NCBI GenBank assembly: GCA_964635965.1
Contig: CAZWQX010000014.1
Location: 1-42,383 of the forward strand
From: JAKVAV01 sp964635965
GTDB taxonomy: Bacteria; Bacteroidota; Bacteroidia; Flavobacteriales_D; Cryomorphaceae
Direction of reading: 5' to 3'
DNA: 42,383 bases
Each line of letters starts with the position of its first letter. Position 1 is the stretch's first letter. The notes under the pieces are model-generated. The model had not been told where the DNA came from. It was given only the letters and a program-made list of their open reading frames with translations, and ran no database searches. Positions 1 to 8,858 of this stretch are shown one piece after another. A program made the translations under genes and the position numbers.

Positions 1-935
1 TTTGGTTCAGGGTTCTCCAAGAGGAAACCATTCTCTCGATCGATAACATTTTGTTTTATAGCCCCTCGATCCGTGCTAATGATGGGTAAACCGGCGGCGC
101 TCGCTTCCACCAAACTCCAGGGATGTCCTTCGGGTGCTTTAGGAGCAAAGACAAAAATATCAGCATCGGCAAGAGCCTGCCATTTGGCTTCTCCTGAAAT
201 GCTGCCGTTTAAGGTAATATTTGAAAAACCCGATGTGAGCTGAACGCATTCCGCTTTGTATTCTTCATTATCCCAACTGCCGTATCCTTGAAAATCAAAT
301 TCAACTCCTCTTGAATTCAACATGACCAATGCTTTTAGAAGCTCATTAATTCCTTTTCCAGGAAGGTAATTTGCGAGGTATAGGATTCGAAGCGCCCCTG
401 ATTTTCGTTCGGGGAAATCGTAATCTCCGCCGTTGGAAACAACAAAGATCTTTTCATCATCAACCAAACCCTTAAACAGACTTCTAAGGTTGTCACCAAG
501 TACAATAACCCCACTGCATCTGTTCAATGAGGCGAGCACCATTCTTTTCCGAAGCGTATCCAATGAGTCAAACCACGTTTTGAATTCGCTTCCGCGCAAT
601 TGAACGACAACTTTTGCGCCGCTATTGGCGGCCTTTTTGATAAGGGGAATGTCTTTAAAAAACCCTGCAGTTGTCTGACCAATTGGAATTAGCACCAGTT
701 GTGGTTTAATTCTCGTGATTTCCGAATCAAAACGCTTGTAGAGATTGCGAATGGAATTGATTTTATCCCATTTGAACCTTCCCATATCGGCTACATCCGA
801 ATTGATTTTTGTATCGAAATGATGAAGTTCAAAATCTTCATTTAGGTCTGAATCGAGGAGAATTTTCGTCGCAATAGCAGGCCCCATCAATGGAGGGGGT
901 AATTTGCCGAGAATTAGTACTCGTGGTCTTTCCAT
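1..935 (-). CDS. Glycosyltransferase family 4, 3' end outside window
   Basis: Reading from the ATG at 935 gives 311 codons, open to the window edge, so the C-terminus is missing. The N-terminus MERPRVLILGKLPPP is a typical GT-B nucleotide-fold start with a glycine-rich first loop. Near the visible end there is the family 4 retaining signature E-G-H-P-W-S-L-V-E-A-S-A-A-G-L-P (an E-x7-E motif), which contacts the nucleotide-sugar donor. The likely role is cytoplasmic transfer of one sugar to the lipid-linked repeat unit of the exopolysaccharide. The start overlaps the 3' end of the upstream polymerase-like gene by 22 bases, so it is probably translated from the same mRNA. Donor and acceptor sugars cannot be read from sequence. 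Confidence 0.85.
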   Translation of the reverse strand, partial: MERPRVLILGKLPPPLMGPAIATKILLDSDLNEDFELHHFDTKINSDVADMGRFKWDKINSIRNLYKRFDSEITRIKPQLVLIPIGQTTAGFFKDIPLIKKAANSGAKVVVQLRGSEFKTWFDSLDTLRKRMVLASLNRCSGVIVLGDNLRSLFKGLVDDEKIFVVSNGGDYDFPERKSGALRILYLANYLPGKGINELLKALVMLNSRGVEFDFQGYGSWDNEEYKAECVQLTSGFSNITLNGSISGEAKWQALADADIFVFAPKAPEGHPWSLVEASAAGLPIISTDRGAIKQNVIDRENGFLLENPEP

Positions 936-2185
936 CTAATTCTCGATTTTTCAGGAAGTGAAACGTAAGCAAATACCGTCAAGGCAAAATACATGAAGGG
1001 AGCGTAAAATGTTGGGGTAACGCTAATGCTGTAAAATAACAAGGCCGTAAAAGTGGCATAAAGTAAAAATCGTTGAGCGGGACCTAGAAACTCGTTTCTG
1101 CTAAAAACCACAACCAACATCCGAAGATAGAGAAAGAGCCCCAAAATACCCGTGGCGAAAAGGACGCGAATAAAATCGTTGTGTGAACCGATTCCGATGA
1201 ATTGGTAGACATAATCGAATTTCAAGGGGTATCCAAAAAACTGAATGGACATGGACTCTGAAGAAAATTTGGAGAGCATTGTCCGCCATCTTCCAACACG
1301 TCCGTGTAGCAGACGGTCAGTATCCTGTTCACCAGAGTAAACAGCTAAATCGGTTTCGATAAGGGGAGATATTTTCTCTTCGACCAAGCCACTCCCGAAA
1401 TACGAGATGGCAATGCCTGCGATTACAATCAGAGCGAAGCCGGTACCAACATTTCCCTCACGAAAATTAAAAAGCAAATACAAGGAGACGATTAGCAGAA
1501 ACACCGTGTAGGTAGCAGTGTGATGAATATTCACCAAACCGAGAATACCAATTGCCGCTACAATGCCGATTAAGGTCAAGCGCTTGTTCTGCAAAACGAT
1601 GTGGTTTCGAGCAAAAAAGTAATAGGTGGCACCGATCAAAGCAAAGGTGATGTACATTCCGTAGCTTACCACATCACCAAAACTTCCTTGAATTCTCTGT
1701 AACCCCCTGCTCTCTTCTATACCAATTGGGTTAACCAGCACTTCAAAGAGAAGAATCCCCGCGATAAAGATTCCTGCATAAAGAAAAGACTGTATAATGC
1801 CGTGTAAATCTCGAATATCTTGAATGAGAATTCTAAGGAAAAAGAAAAGATGAACGGGCATTGCCAGTTTGAGGACGAATTCTATCGACAGAATGGATAA
1901 AGGATCATACAGAACTAAGAAGAAGCAGTTCAGTAATACCAATATCGACCAATAGAGGAATGCTTTGTCAATTTTCCCGAACGAGGGGTATCGATATTTG
2001 ATTAGTGCTGCGATAGACAAGATCGGTGTCAAAACCCCAACCAAATATGGCGGTGAAGCTAAAGGGCTTACCTCTTTCAAGAAGTAAAGACTATCTACTA
2101 ACGGACGTAGGACGACCAACAGTGGAAACCACCTCAGTAACCAAGGTAATTCCCTTACCCATTCAATCCATTCGCGAAAGGTCAT
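914..2185 (-). CDS. O-antigen polymerase/ligase-like membrane protein (Wzy-type)
   Basis: A polytopic membrane protein with about ten hydrophobic segments. After a large loop in the C-terminal third it carries GSHNDFIRVLFATGILG, matching the conserved His-Asn region of the O-antigen ligase/Wzy polymerase family (PF04932 type). In an exopolysaccharide locus with Wzx, Wzc and Wza genes it is the natural candidate for the periplasmic polymerase that joins flipped repeat units. The start is uncertain. The frame is open to a TTG at 2248, but the ATG at 2185 begins a sensible cytoplasmic N-terminus (MTFREWIEW) just before the first membrane segment, so I chose it. Family membership is clear; polymerase rather than ligase activity is inferred from context. 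Confidence 0.8.
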   Translation of the reverse strand: MTFREWIEWVRELPWLLRWFPLLVVLRPLVDSLYFLKEVSPLASPPYLVGVLTPILSIAALIKYRYPSFGKIDKAFLYWSILVLLNCFFLVLYDPLSILSIEFVLKLAMPVHLFFFLRILIQDIRDLHGIIQSFLYAGIFIAGILLFEVLVNPIGIEESRGLQRIQGSFGDVVSYGMYITFALIGATYYFFARNHIVLQNKRLTLIGIVAAIGILGLVNIHHTATYTVFLLIVSLYLLFNFREGNVGTGFALIVIAGIAISYFGSGLVEEKISPLIETDLAVYSGEQDTDRLLHGRVGRWRTMLSKFSSESMSIQFFGYPLKFDYVYQFIGIGSHNDFIRVLFATGILGLFLYLRMLVVVFSRNEFLGPAQRFLLYATFTALLFYSISVTPTFYAPFMYFALTVFAYVSLPEKSRIRWKDHEY

Positions 2186-2272
2186 ACAGACCTGCAATGT
2201 AAGAGGACTTTGGTTGATTCGTGGTGAAAATGAGATCGAACTTTTCAACCTAATTCGAACAGCCTTTAAGTA

Positions 2273-3373
2273 CTAATCGAGAAGTTTCTTAGTTATTCCA
2301 CGCCATGAAAAAAGTTCGAAATTAAAAGAGGCTAATTCGGCCCTATTTGTTGGTGGATTTAAGTCTCTCAATTCTATTTGATGGTTGTAATAGTATCCTT
2401 GCCGACCGTCAACTATTAAATGAGAAAGCACCTCAGATTGGGGAATAATCAAAGGAAGTCCGGTACCCATGGCCTCGATTATTGAAATCGCAGGCGTGGT
2501 GAAAACGGCCATGTCAGCTGCATTATAAAACGCATTTAGCGCCTCACGAGGCTGATGCGGCAGGAGCAAAAACCGATCTGAAGACAACTCTTCGATCAGG
2601 GACTTTTGAAAGCTCCTTGAGTAATCATCGTCAGTACTGCCCAAAATCAGCCATTTTACATCTGAATTCGCCTTAGCAAATGCTTTAATCACCAACTCAA
2701 GATTCTTCTCTGCTCGCAGTCGTGTGGCGGTTATCAGAACCTGATCAGCTTCAGAATAACCTAATTCAGCTCTTTTTTCTTTTCGCAATCCCTCATCAAA
2801 GAAGAATTCATCAGGGTGAAAACCGAGGCTTATGAAATCGTTTTGTTTTGAGAGTTTATCTGCCCATTTGCCACCCAGCATCTTCCCCGCAGCCTCAAAA
2901 CTCTCAGGAGTATAGGCTACTAAACGATCCGCTTCCTTGATTGCTCTTTGGTAGGTGGCACGTTTGAATAATTCGAAGAGTAACCTAGTCTTAGCCGAAG
3001 GAGAGTCACCATAACTCGCGGAATTGTCTCCAAGGAGTACCGTGGTATGAATTCCCAAGCCCAATGCGGGTTTTGGAAAAGCTTTTCCCAGACCAATTAC
3101 TAATATTCGATCGGGTTTCGATTCTATCACAGCCAGGCGAACTCCTTTGGCCTTTACCACTTGACCCAGGCTGAAGTATGGTTTGAGTCTTTTGATCGTC
3201 ACATTCTCGGGAGGATCTCCATATTTTGAATGTAAATGACTCACATAAGAAGGAATCACCGTTGAGGTTACCACTGTGACCCGGTGCCCCAATTCTGCAA
3301 AAGCCTTAGCAAGGTGAACCTCGATGTATCCCATTGCCGGAATAAAGTGACCACAAACAATTGTGATTCTCAT
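2273..3373 (-). CDS. Glycosyltransferase family 4
   Basis: 366 residues with the two-domain GT-B layout. The N-terminal acceptor domain starts MRITIVCGHFIPAMGYIEVH. The C-terminal donor domain contains ITATRLRAEKNLELVIKAF and a late STxxISIIEAMGTGLPLII-like segment. In that segment the first glutamate of the usual E-x7-E pair is replaced (TTPAISIIEAMGTGLP), a small deviation from the family. It probably adds a sugar to the exopolysaccharide repeat unit at the inner membrane. The ATG at 3373 overlaps the stop of asnB by four bases (ATGA), showing translational coupling. Acceptor and donor are unknown. Confidence 0.85.
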   Translation of the reverse strand: MRITIVCGHFIPAMGYIEVHLAKAFAELGHRVTVVTSTVIPSYVSHLHSKYGDPPENVTIKRLKPYFSLGQVVKAKGVRLAVIESKPDRILVIGLGKAFPKPALGLGIHTTVLLGDNSASYGDSPSAKTRLLFELFKRATYQRAIKEADRLVAYTPESFEAAGKMLGGKWADKLSKQNDFISLGFHPDEFFFDEGLRKEKRAELGYSEADQVLITATRLRAEKNLELVIKAFAKANSDVKWLILGSTDDDYSRSFQKSLIEELSSDRFLLLPHQPREALNAFYNAADMAVFTTPAISIIEAMGTGLPLIIPQSEVLSHLIVDGRQGYYYNHQIELRDLNPPTNRAELASFNFELFSWRGITKKLLD

Positions 3374-5259
3374 CTTAAGCTCACTTTAAATGTTTCGATC
3401 CATCGAATCAATCCATAAATTCTCCAAAACTCTGATTGAGCCGCATTAGAAGAGACAGGGTGATTGAGTAAATCTAAAACCGCCTTCAGGTCAAAAACCT
3501 CGTCAAGCTCCAAGTTTTTCCACTCGTTCTGAAGCTGAGGGAAAAGTTCGTCACGCCACATTTTCTGAGGCACGACAAAACCAAGCTTATCCTTGCGCCA
3601 GGCAAGCGATTTGAGACCTTTTCGGTCAAGCGAGTCTCTTATCGGATATTTTGTCCAACCTTCTCTTATCAAGGTTGAAGGGTCCTGAGTCAGCGCCCAC
3701 TCGACCAATCTGTGATCCAGAAAAGGAACTCGACTTTCGATGCTGAAGCGCATGGCGTTTCGGTCTTCGTAATGTAATAATTCAATCAAACCAAAACCAA
3801 TACTACGCAAAGTGAGATCCGTAAAATTAGAAGCACCCCTTTCGGGCACATCCAAATCTTTGACCAAGGCCTGATAATTCTTTGAAATAAGGTCATAGCC
3901 GAGTCGTCTTTTTCGCCTGGCACTAATTTTCAATCCCTTTGGTAAAGAGTAGAACAGTGAGCGCATCATAGCCTGTTCCATTTTAGGATTGAAGTTTAGC
4001 TTGAGCGCTTTCAGTTCTCGCCTAAAACTCGATATGTTTCCCGATTTTAGTTTTGCCAATAAATAGGCCCCGGCAAAGGGATAGTATCCGCCGAAGACTT
4101 CATCGGCTCCTTGGCCATCGAGCAAAACGGTAACTCCTTTTTCTCTGGCCAATTTCATTACTGAGTATTGTGCAAAAACCGAGGCAGATCCAATCGGTCT
4201 TTCCTGGATTCGGATTATGTCATCGAAAGCCTTGAAGAAATCTTGCGAATTGGGTTGAGTAAAATTTTGGCTGAGTTCGGGACAAACATCCACGAGTCTT
4301 TTGGCAAACTGACTCTCGTCAATATCACTTCCGGGGAAAGCACAAGTGAAGGTTTTTTTCACCTGAGGACAAGAAGTGGCAACAATTAAACTCGAATCGA
4401 GTCCACCACTGAGACAAGACCCCACTTCGAGGTCGGAAATAAGGTGCTCGCCAATGCTGTCGGCAAAACGCTCATCAAAAGTTCCAGAAGAGAATTCGTG
4501 TTTCTTGATTCTCGACGCAAGGTCGTAATACCTATTGTCTGACCTTTTCAAATTATTCAGCTCAAGGGTAAGTGTGCACCCTGGTTTCAATGATTCTACA
4601 CCATCAAAAAAGCTCTCGTTCGGATCACTCGTAGCTCCGTATACCAAGAACTGAATGAGCTTTTCTCGTTCCCACCTGGCCTCAATCCCCGGGAGTAACA
4701 AGAGTGGTTGCACCTCGCTTGAAAAAGCAAACCCTTCATTCGCTTGAACGAAATAAAGTGGTTTAATCCCGAAACGATCCCTCGAGAGGATTAGTTTGTT
4801 CTTTTCCAGATCGAGAATGGCCATTGCCCACATGCCGCGAAATTTCGAAAAAGCCTCTTCTCCAATTTTCGCGTATAGCTGAAGAATTACCTCGGTATCG
4901 GAGCCTGTTTTGGTGTTGAGCTGATACTGATCTCTTAGTTCTTGGAAATTGTAGATTTCCCCATTGAATGTAATGTGGATGTCGCGATGTTCATGCCGCA
5001 TAGGCTGATGCCCTTTCGGTGAAAGATCGAGGATCGACAAACGTCGATGTAGCAGGGCATTTGGGGTGGGAATATCGTCAGGAATAGGTTCTAAATCCTT
5101 GATTGCCGTATCAACTCCTGCAAAAGACAAAGGATGACCTTCCTGAACTACGAGGAAACCTTCGTCATCGGGTCCTCGATGTCTTAGCATGGATGATACG
5201 GAACGTAGTGTGTGCCCGTTCACTCCATGAAAATTCCAGACCCCAAAGATGCCGCACAT
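3370..5259 (-). CDS. asnB: AsnB-family glutamine-dependent amidotransferase
   Basis: 629 residues. The N-terminal class II glutamine amidotransferase domain has the catalytic Cys2 (MCGIFGVW), the LHRRLSILDLS segment around Arg73, Asn99-Gly100-Glu101 and Gly119-Ser-Asp-Thr-Glu. These residues bind glutamine and release ammonia. The C-terminal synthetase domain has the ATP pyrophosphatase loop SGGLDSS at 284-290. The family makes asparagine from aspartate, but paralogs inside polysaccharide loci are thought to amidate uronic acid sugars. Its position, coupled to a glycosyltransferase and followed by a polymerase gene, makes sugar amidation as plausible as asparagine synthesis. It appears to start its own transcription unit, because 70 non-coding bases precede it; a degenerate -7 element (TAATTTAG) lies there. 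Confidence 0.88.
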   Translation of the reverse strand: MCGIFGVWNFHGVNGHTLRSVSSMLRHRGPDDEGFLVVQEGHPLSFAGVDTAIKDLEPIPDDIPTPNALLHRRLSILDLSPKGHQPMRHEHRDIHITFNGEIYNFQELRDQYQLNTKTGSDTEVILQLYAKIGEEAFSKFRGMWAMAILDLEKNKLILSRDRFGIKPLYFVQANEGFAFSSEVQPLLLLPGIEARWEREKLIQFLVYGATSDPNESFFDGVESLKPGCTLTLELNNLKRSDNRYYDLASRIKKHEFSSGTFDERFADSIGEHLISDLEVGSCLSGGLDSSLIVATSCPQVKKTFTCAFPGSDIDESQFAKRLVDVCPELSQNFTQPNSQDFFKAFDDIIRIQERPIGSASVFAQYSVMKLAREKGVTVLLDGQGADEVFGGYYPFAGAYLLAKLKSGNISSFRRELKALKLNFNPKMEQAMMRSLFYSLPKGLKISARRKRRLGYDLISKNYQALVKDLDVPERGASNFTDLTLRSIGFGLIELLHYEDRNAMRFSIESRVPFLDHRLVEWALTQDPSTLIREGWTKYPIRDSLDRKGLKSLAWRKDKLGFVVPQKMWRDELFPQLQNEWKNLELDEVFDLKAVLDLLNHPVSSNAAQSEFWRIYGLIRWIETFKVSLR

Positions 5260-5329
5260 GATTAATAATCGAGGATTCTAAATTACCGACAATTTGAATT
5301 CAGGCTCGAAAGAATAACTACTCTTGGAT

Positions 5330-5857
5330 TTAGAAATAAACATTCACCAAAACGGAAGCCGCCGTATTGAGACTAAAATTCCCTGGGTTGCCAAATCTAT
5401 TGGAATCTTCGTCAGAAAATGCACCATTTAATCCAATTTGTACACCTGCACTGAAATAATCCGAAAAGAAGTATTCTCCACCGGCACCAAATCCCAAAAC
5501 TAAATCTATAGGATTTGAAGGGGCTTCAATGTCGTCATCATCAGATTCAGGAAATGACATCAAAACTCCAAAGCTCGGGATCAAATAAGGTCTCACATCG
5601 CCCTCTCGAAGATAACTGCGCAAACTTATCCCAATACCCAAATCGAGACCAATTTCTTGAGCATAGGCAACCTGCACCGATGGCACAACTGCTGTTTTCT
5701 CGTCAGTCCAAATTGGAATAAGAATACCAAATTGATCGCTCTGAACAGAAGCAGCCAGACCTATTTTCTGTTTTGCTTCATTGTTCTGCTCTTCGCTCTG
5801 CGCAAAACAAAACAAATTGAAAAAAATAATAGGAATCAATAATGCAAGTCGAATCAT
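5330..5857 (-). CDS. Small secreted outer-membrane-type protein, unassigned
   Basis: 175 residues with a clear signal peptide (MIRLALLIPIIFFNLFCFAQ, cleavage probably after FAQ). The rest alternates hydrophobic and polar residues in short strands, with glycines in LGFGAGGEYFFSDYFSAGVQ and aromatic chain ends; the last residues are VLVNVYF. That is the look of a small eight-stranded outer-membrane beta-barrel. I cannot assign a family with confidence. The ATG lies one base after the stop of the upstream lipoprotein gene, so the two are co-transcribed. Being embedded between sugar-assembly genes suggests a role at the cell surface linked to the polymer, but this is inference. Confidence 0.75.
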   Translation of the reverse strand: MIRLALLIPIIFFNLFCFAQSEEQNNEAKQKIGLAASVQSDQFGILIPIWTDEKTAVVPSVQVAYAQEIGLDLGIGISLRSYLREGDVRPYLIPSFGVLMSFPESDDDDIEAPSNPIDLVLGFGAGGEYFFSDYFSAGVQIGLNGAFSDEDSNRFGNPGNFSLNTAASVLVNVYF

Positions 5858-5858
5858 A

Positions 5859-6407
5859 TCAATAGGTCAAAAATTCTCTAACGGCAAGGTTATCATATAA
5901 ATAAAAGTCTCCCATATCTAAATATAGCCGATAATCTCCCTCACCCACTAAAGGAATTTCAACACCGAACACTGTGTTATATATTCCCTCCCAGATAACG
6001 AGTGAATCATTCAAAACTTGATGCAAATTACCATTGTAAGTTGCACCTAATGGCATGGGACCATCCTGGTAGTTGGCCCGAACGAGTACGGCCTTTCTTT
6101 CAGATGTAGAAATTGGCCCATTAATATTTACCAACCAAGTAACAGTATCTAAATCTTCATCCCAAATCCAAGCAGGATTCGGAAAAGTATATACTTCTAT
6201 TCTCCCACGATCAGTATCAACTTCCCTGAAAGTATTTGGGAAACCTATTTCGCGGATAGGCACACCAAGAAGATCGTAGGCATAATAACCGGTATTGATG
6301 ACAGGTTGGTTAAAATGAGAATAAGGAATTACACTTGGTGGATCTTGTTTTTCAGAACAGCCAAAAAGAAAAAGAAAACAACCGAAAATAATCCACCTCG
6401 AAATCAT
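5859..6407 (-). CDS. Predicted lipoprotein, unassigned
   Basis: From the ATG at 6407 the product has 182 residues and begins MISRWIIFGCFLFLFGCSEK, a short signal with lipobox LFGC, so it is probably lipidated and attached to a membrane. The frame is open to a TTG at 6434, but that would put nine residues before the signal. A perfect -7 element (TATATTTG) five bases before the ATG also argues for 6407. The mature part is rich in beta-prone and aromatic residues (WIWDEDLDTVTWLVNING, GEGDYRLYLDMGDFYLYD) with no motif I recognise. It heads a two-gene unit with the outer-membrane-type protein at 5330-5857, within the exopolysaccharide locus. Confidence 0.75.
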   Translation of the reverse strand: MISRWIIFGCFLFLFGCSEKQDPPSVIPYSHFNQPVINTGYYAYDLLGVPIREIGFPNTFREVDTDRGRIEVYTFPNPAWIWDEDLDTVTWLVNINGPISTSERKAVLVRANYQDGPMPLGATYNGNLHQVLNDSLVIWEGIYNTVFGVEIPLVGEGDYRLYLDMGDFYLYDNLAVREFLTY

Positions 6408-6412
6408 AATTC

Positions 6413-6420
6413 CAAATATA
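6413..6420 (-). promoter_or_regulatory. Putative -7 promoter element TATATTTG
   Basis: Exact match to the Bacteroidota -7 consensus TAnnTTTG, ending five bases before the ATG at 6407 (TATATTTG-GAATT-ATG). The start site would fall at or next to the start codon. No clear TTTG -33 element is seen at the usual 17-23 base distance. Confidence 0.5.
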
Positions 6421-6472
6421 ACGGCTAGAATCAAATGGCGTTACCCCGGGAGATATTTGTTCTCTCACAGGT

Positions 6473-7573
6473 TTATGATAAGTCCGTAAGCTCCCTTAGT
6501 ATTCTTCTCGACCAGTTGGTAAGCCCATAAGCAGAATCCAAGGATTCGCGAATGATTGTAGGATTCAAAAGATCGAGTTTTTCAATCATCTTTTTGAGTC
6601 CAATTTCAATATCATGTGGATCTATCGGAATCGAGTTCTTCGAATTCGAAAAATCGACTGGTCCTGTTTTATTTGTAATCACCACAGGTAACCCAGTTGA
6701 CATTGCCTCTGCCGCAACCAAGCCAAAGCTTTCAAATTCACTTGGAAAAACGAGAAATGACGAATCGTGAAAAAGTTGAAGCATTTCGGATCGAGAGTGC
6801 TGTTTCCTCATGAATTCAACCCGATCATCAAGTTCGTTGTGACTCACGAAGTTTTCGATTTGGGACGCCTCAGGACCATCACCCGCAATAGTCAATCGAT
6901 ATTCAGGAAATTCATCTTTGATCCTAGAAAAGGCTTTTAGGGTTCTAAGTCCTCCTTTGAATGGATCAAGGCGGCCGAGAAAAAGAATCCTTTTTTGAGA
7001 TGTAAGCGGAGTGGTGCGAAGCGTAAAAAAATCTGAATCAACAGGATTTCCAAGCACTTTAATTTGCTTTGGAGAAACTCCGCTTTCGAGAATTTCAGAT
7101 TTTAAATACCTACTCACCGGCATCACCAAATCGGCACGTTCCAGGACTCGTTTGACTCTTCTAAGGATATGTGGTCTTGATGATATCGCCGACCAAGGTC
7201 CGGTGTGTTCGGTTATGATCAAAGGAACTTTCCAATAATCAGCTAGCCTCGCCGCCCATTTTCCGCGTTGAGCAGTCCCGTGCAGATTAATTAAATCAGG
7301 CTTCTGAAGTTTCTTGGCGAATTTCAAAGTCTGCCTCTCCCACCAGAGATAAGCAGCGATATTCAGCGGAAACGACCACTTTTTTGAGTAAAGGTGGAGA
7401 TCGAAAGAGCGAATACCTTCTACCTCTTCATACATTCCTCTGTACCAAGGATTGGAATTGAAAACGGTTACTGTGGAAAAAGAAGACAGCGCCTGCAAAT
7501 AGTCTTTCATGAAAATGCCCGCAACGGGATTTTCATTGGTTGGAAAGTTCTCAGGAATGACAAGAATTTTCAT
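6473..7573 (-). CDS. Glycosyltransferase family 4
   Basis: 366 residues, GT-B fold. The N-terminal domain starts MKILVIPENFPTNENPVAGI, the usual opening of Bacteroidota family 4 enzymes, and includes the acceptor-domain segment LINLHGTAQRGKWAARLA. The donor domain carries RILFLGRLDPFKGG, LTIAGDGPE and the full E-x7-E signature FPSEFESFGLVAAEAMSTGL. It should transfer a sugar with retention of configuration to the lipid-linked repeat unit. The gene follows the methyltransferase gene after two bases and is the last of the run that begins at 11494. The next gene downstream (6407) has its own promoter element. Confidence 0.88.
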   Translation of the reverse strand: MKILVIPENFPTNENPVAGIFMKDYLQALSSFSTVTVFNSNPWYRGMYEEVEGIRSFDLHLYSKKWSFPLNIAAYLWWERQTLKFAKKLQKPDLINLHGTAQRGKWAARLADYWKVPLIITEHTGPWSAISSRPHILRRVKRVLERADLVMPVSRYLKSEILESGVSPKQIKVLGNPVDSDFFTLRTTPLTSQKRILFLGRLDPFKGGLRTLKAFSRIKDEFPEYRLTIAGDGPEASQIENFVSHNELDDRVEFMRKQHSRSEMLQLFHDSSFLVFPSEFESFGLVAAEAMSTGLPVVITNKTGPVDFSNSKNSIPIDPHDIEIGLKKMIEKLDLLNPTIIRESLDSAYGLTNWSRRILRELTDLS

Positions 7574-7575
7574 GG

Positions 7576-8301
7576 CTAGGCCTTCTTCCTGAACATGTAG
7601 GTCACATCACTTCCTGCCTGCTGATTTTTTGGGAGAGCAGCATCTCCGAAATAACGCCTGGTCAGTTTGTATTTCAAATCGTTGCTGAATAGTCTCGAAA
7701 ATCCCAAAAAGGATTGGTTGTAACGGAAACTTTGAATTAAGCTAAAACCACCTTCATCCAGTTTAGCCAGCAGGTCCTTCTCAGTGACCTTATTCAATTT
7801 GTATTTGTCTTTACCAACCAATCGGCGAAATGAAAGATAAAAGTGAATCATTTTCGCAAACCAATGCTTTGAATCGGTGTTCTGGATAATCAATTTTCCT
7901 CCAGGCCTGACCAGTTTCATCGATTCCTCGACAAAATGTAGTGGCTCTTTAATATGCGCCAGAATTCCGATGTTCATCACTAAATCAAACTGCTTATCCC
8001 CAAAATCTTGGGCGTAAAAATCCCCATTGATGAAGCTCACCTTGTGAAAATCAAGCTCAGACACTCTTGTTTTCGCGGTTGAGATCATATTCTGCGAGAA
8101 ATCCATCATTGTGAGATGGTCGAAATGAGATAACCAAGGTGCAGTAATATCACCCGTACCACATGGCATGTCCAATACTTCGGCAAAATTTGAATCTCCA
8201 ATAAACTGACCTATCGTCTCAGCGCGTATTCGCAAATTGTAATTATAAGTGAGATACACATCGGTACGCTCAAAAAAGGCTTTTACTTCGTCGGTTTTCA
8301 T
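7576..8301 (-). CDS. Class I SAM-dependent methyltransferase
   Basis: 241 residues. Motif I is VLDMPCGTGDI (Asp44 to Gly50), which binds the carboxypropyl arm of S-adenosylmethionine. The acidic strand-2 end is LTMMDFSQNM and a motif IV-like segment reads FDLVMNIGILAHIKEP. A proline replaces the usual glycine at the second motif I position. The fold is methyltransferase type 11/25. Within a glycosyltransferase operon the likely substrate is a sugar hydroxyl or the polymer end, but small-molecule or quinone methylation cannot be excluded. The ATG overlaps the stop of the acyltransferase gene by four bases (ATGA). Confidence 0.85.
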   Translation of the reverse strand: MKTDEVKAFFERTDVYLTYNYNLRIRAETIGQFIGDSNFAEVLDMPCGTGDITAPWLSHFDHLTMMDFSQNMISTAKTRVSELDFHKVSFINGDFYAQDFGDKQFDLVMNIGILAHIKEPLHFVEESMKLVRPGGKLIIQNTDSKHWFAKMIHFYLSFRRLVGKDKYKLNKVTEKDLLAKLDEGGFSLIQSFRYNQSFLGFSRLFSNDLKYKLTRRYFGDAALPKNQQAGSDVTYMFRKKA

Positions 8302-8858
8302 TTACGATCGCGGATGTGCTTTAGCGGAGAACCCGCAAAAATACCATAAGGATGGACTTTGTCGCCTTTTCTCACCAATGATTGCGCACCGATAACTGCA
8401 CCAGTAGAAATATTGGCACCCATTAAAACGACCGTTTGTGTTCCTAGAAGAACATCGTCACCTATTTTGATCGGCTCAGCAATGTCACCTTGATCGATTA
8501 TGTGCTGGTTCTTTTCTACCCGGTGAAAGCTACCTCTAATACTCACACTCTCGGCAATTGCGACTGCCCTGCCAATGTGAATTTCGCTAATTGTGCTATA
8601 CCTGGAATAGTCACCCAGAGTGCAACTATCTCCTACAGTGAGTTTGCCCCGTGAAGGAATTTCGAAGATCACTCCTCTGCCTATAGACACGTTATTTCCT
8701 ATCTCAATATTCTGTTTTGGAATATCCTTGAAAGTAGGAAGTCTCAAACACTTGAGTCTTCGTCCTACCGAGCATCCCAAACTCTTTAGGTAAACCTTCA
8801 GTAAAATACCATTCACTCGATAGCGAAAACTTAAGAAGTACTCGTACATCCGCTTCAT
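8298..8858 (-). CDS. Left-handed beta-helix acyltransferase (hexapeptide repeat)
   Basis: 186 residues from the ATG at 8858. Hexapeptide repeats of the [LIV]-G-x4 type run through most of the chain (IGNNVSIGRGVIFE, LTVGDSCTLGDYSRY, IHIGRAVAIAESVSIRG, IKIGDDVLLGTQTVVLMG, IGAQSLVRKGDKV). It ends YGIFAGSPLKHIRD, the standard WbbJ/WcaF-type tail. The fold uses acetyl-CoA to O-acetylate (or N-acylate) sugars, here presumably the exopolysaccharide unit. The frame is open to an ATG at 8909, but the ATG at 8858 makes an exact four-base ATGA overlap with the upstream stop, has CTGGAG before it, and removes an implausible polar 17-residue leader. Confidence 0.87.
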   Translation of the reverse strand: MKRMYEYFLSFRYRVNGILLKVYLKSLGCSVGRRLKCLRLPTFKDIPKQNIEIGNNVSIGRGVIFEIPSRGKLTVGDSCTLGDYSRYSTISEIHIGRAVAIAESVSIRGSFHRVEKNQHIIDQGDIAEPIKIGDDVLLGTQTVVLMGANISTGAVIGAQSLVRKGDKVHPYGIFAGSPLKHIRDRK

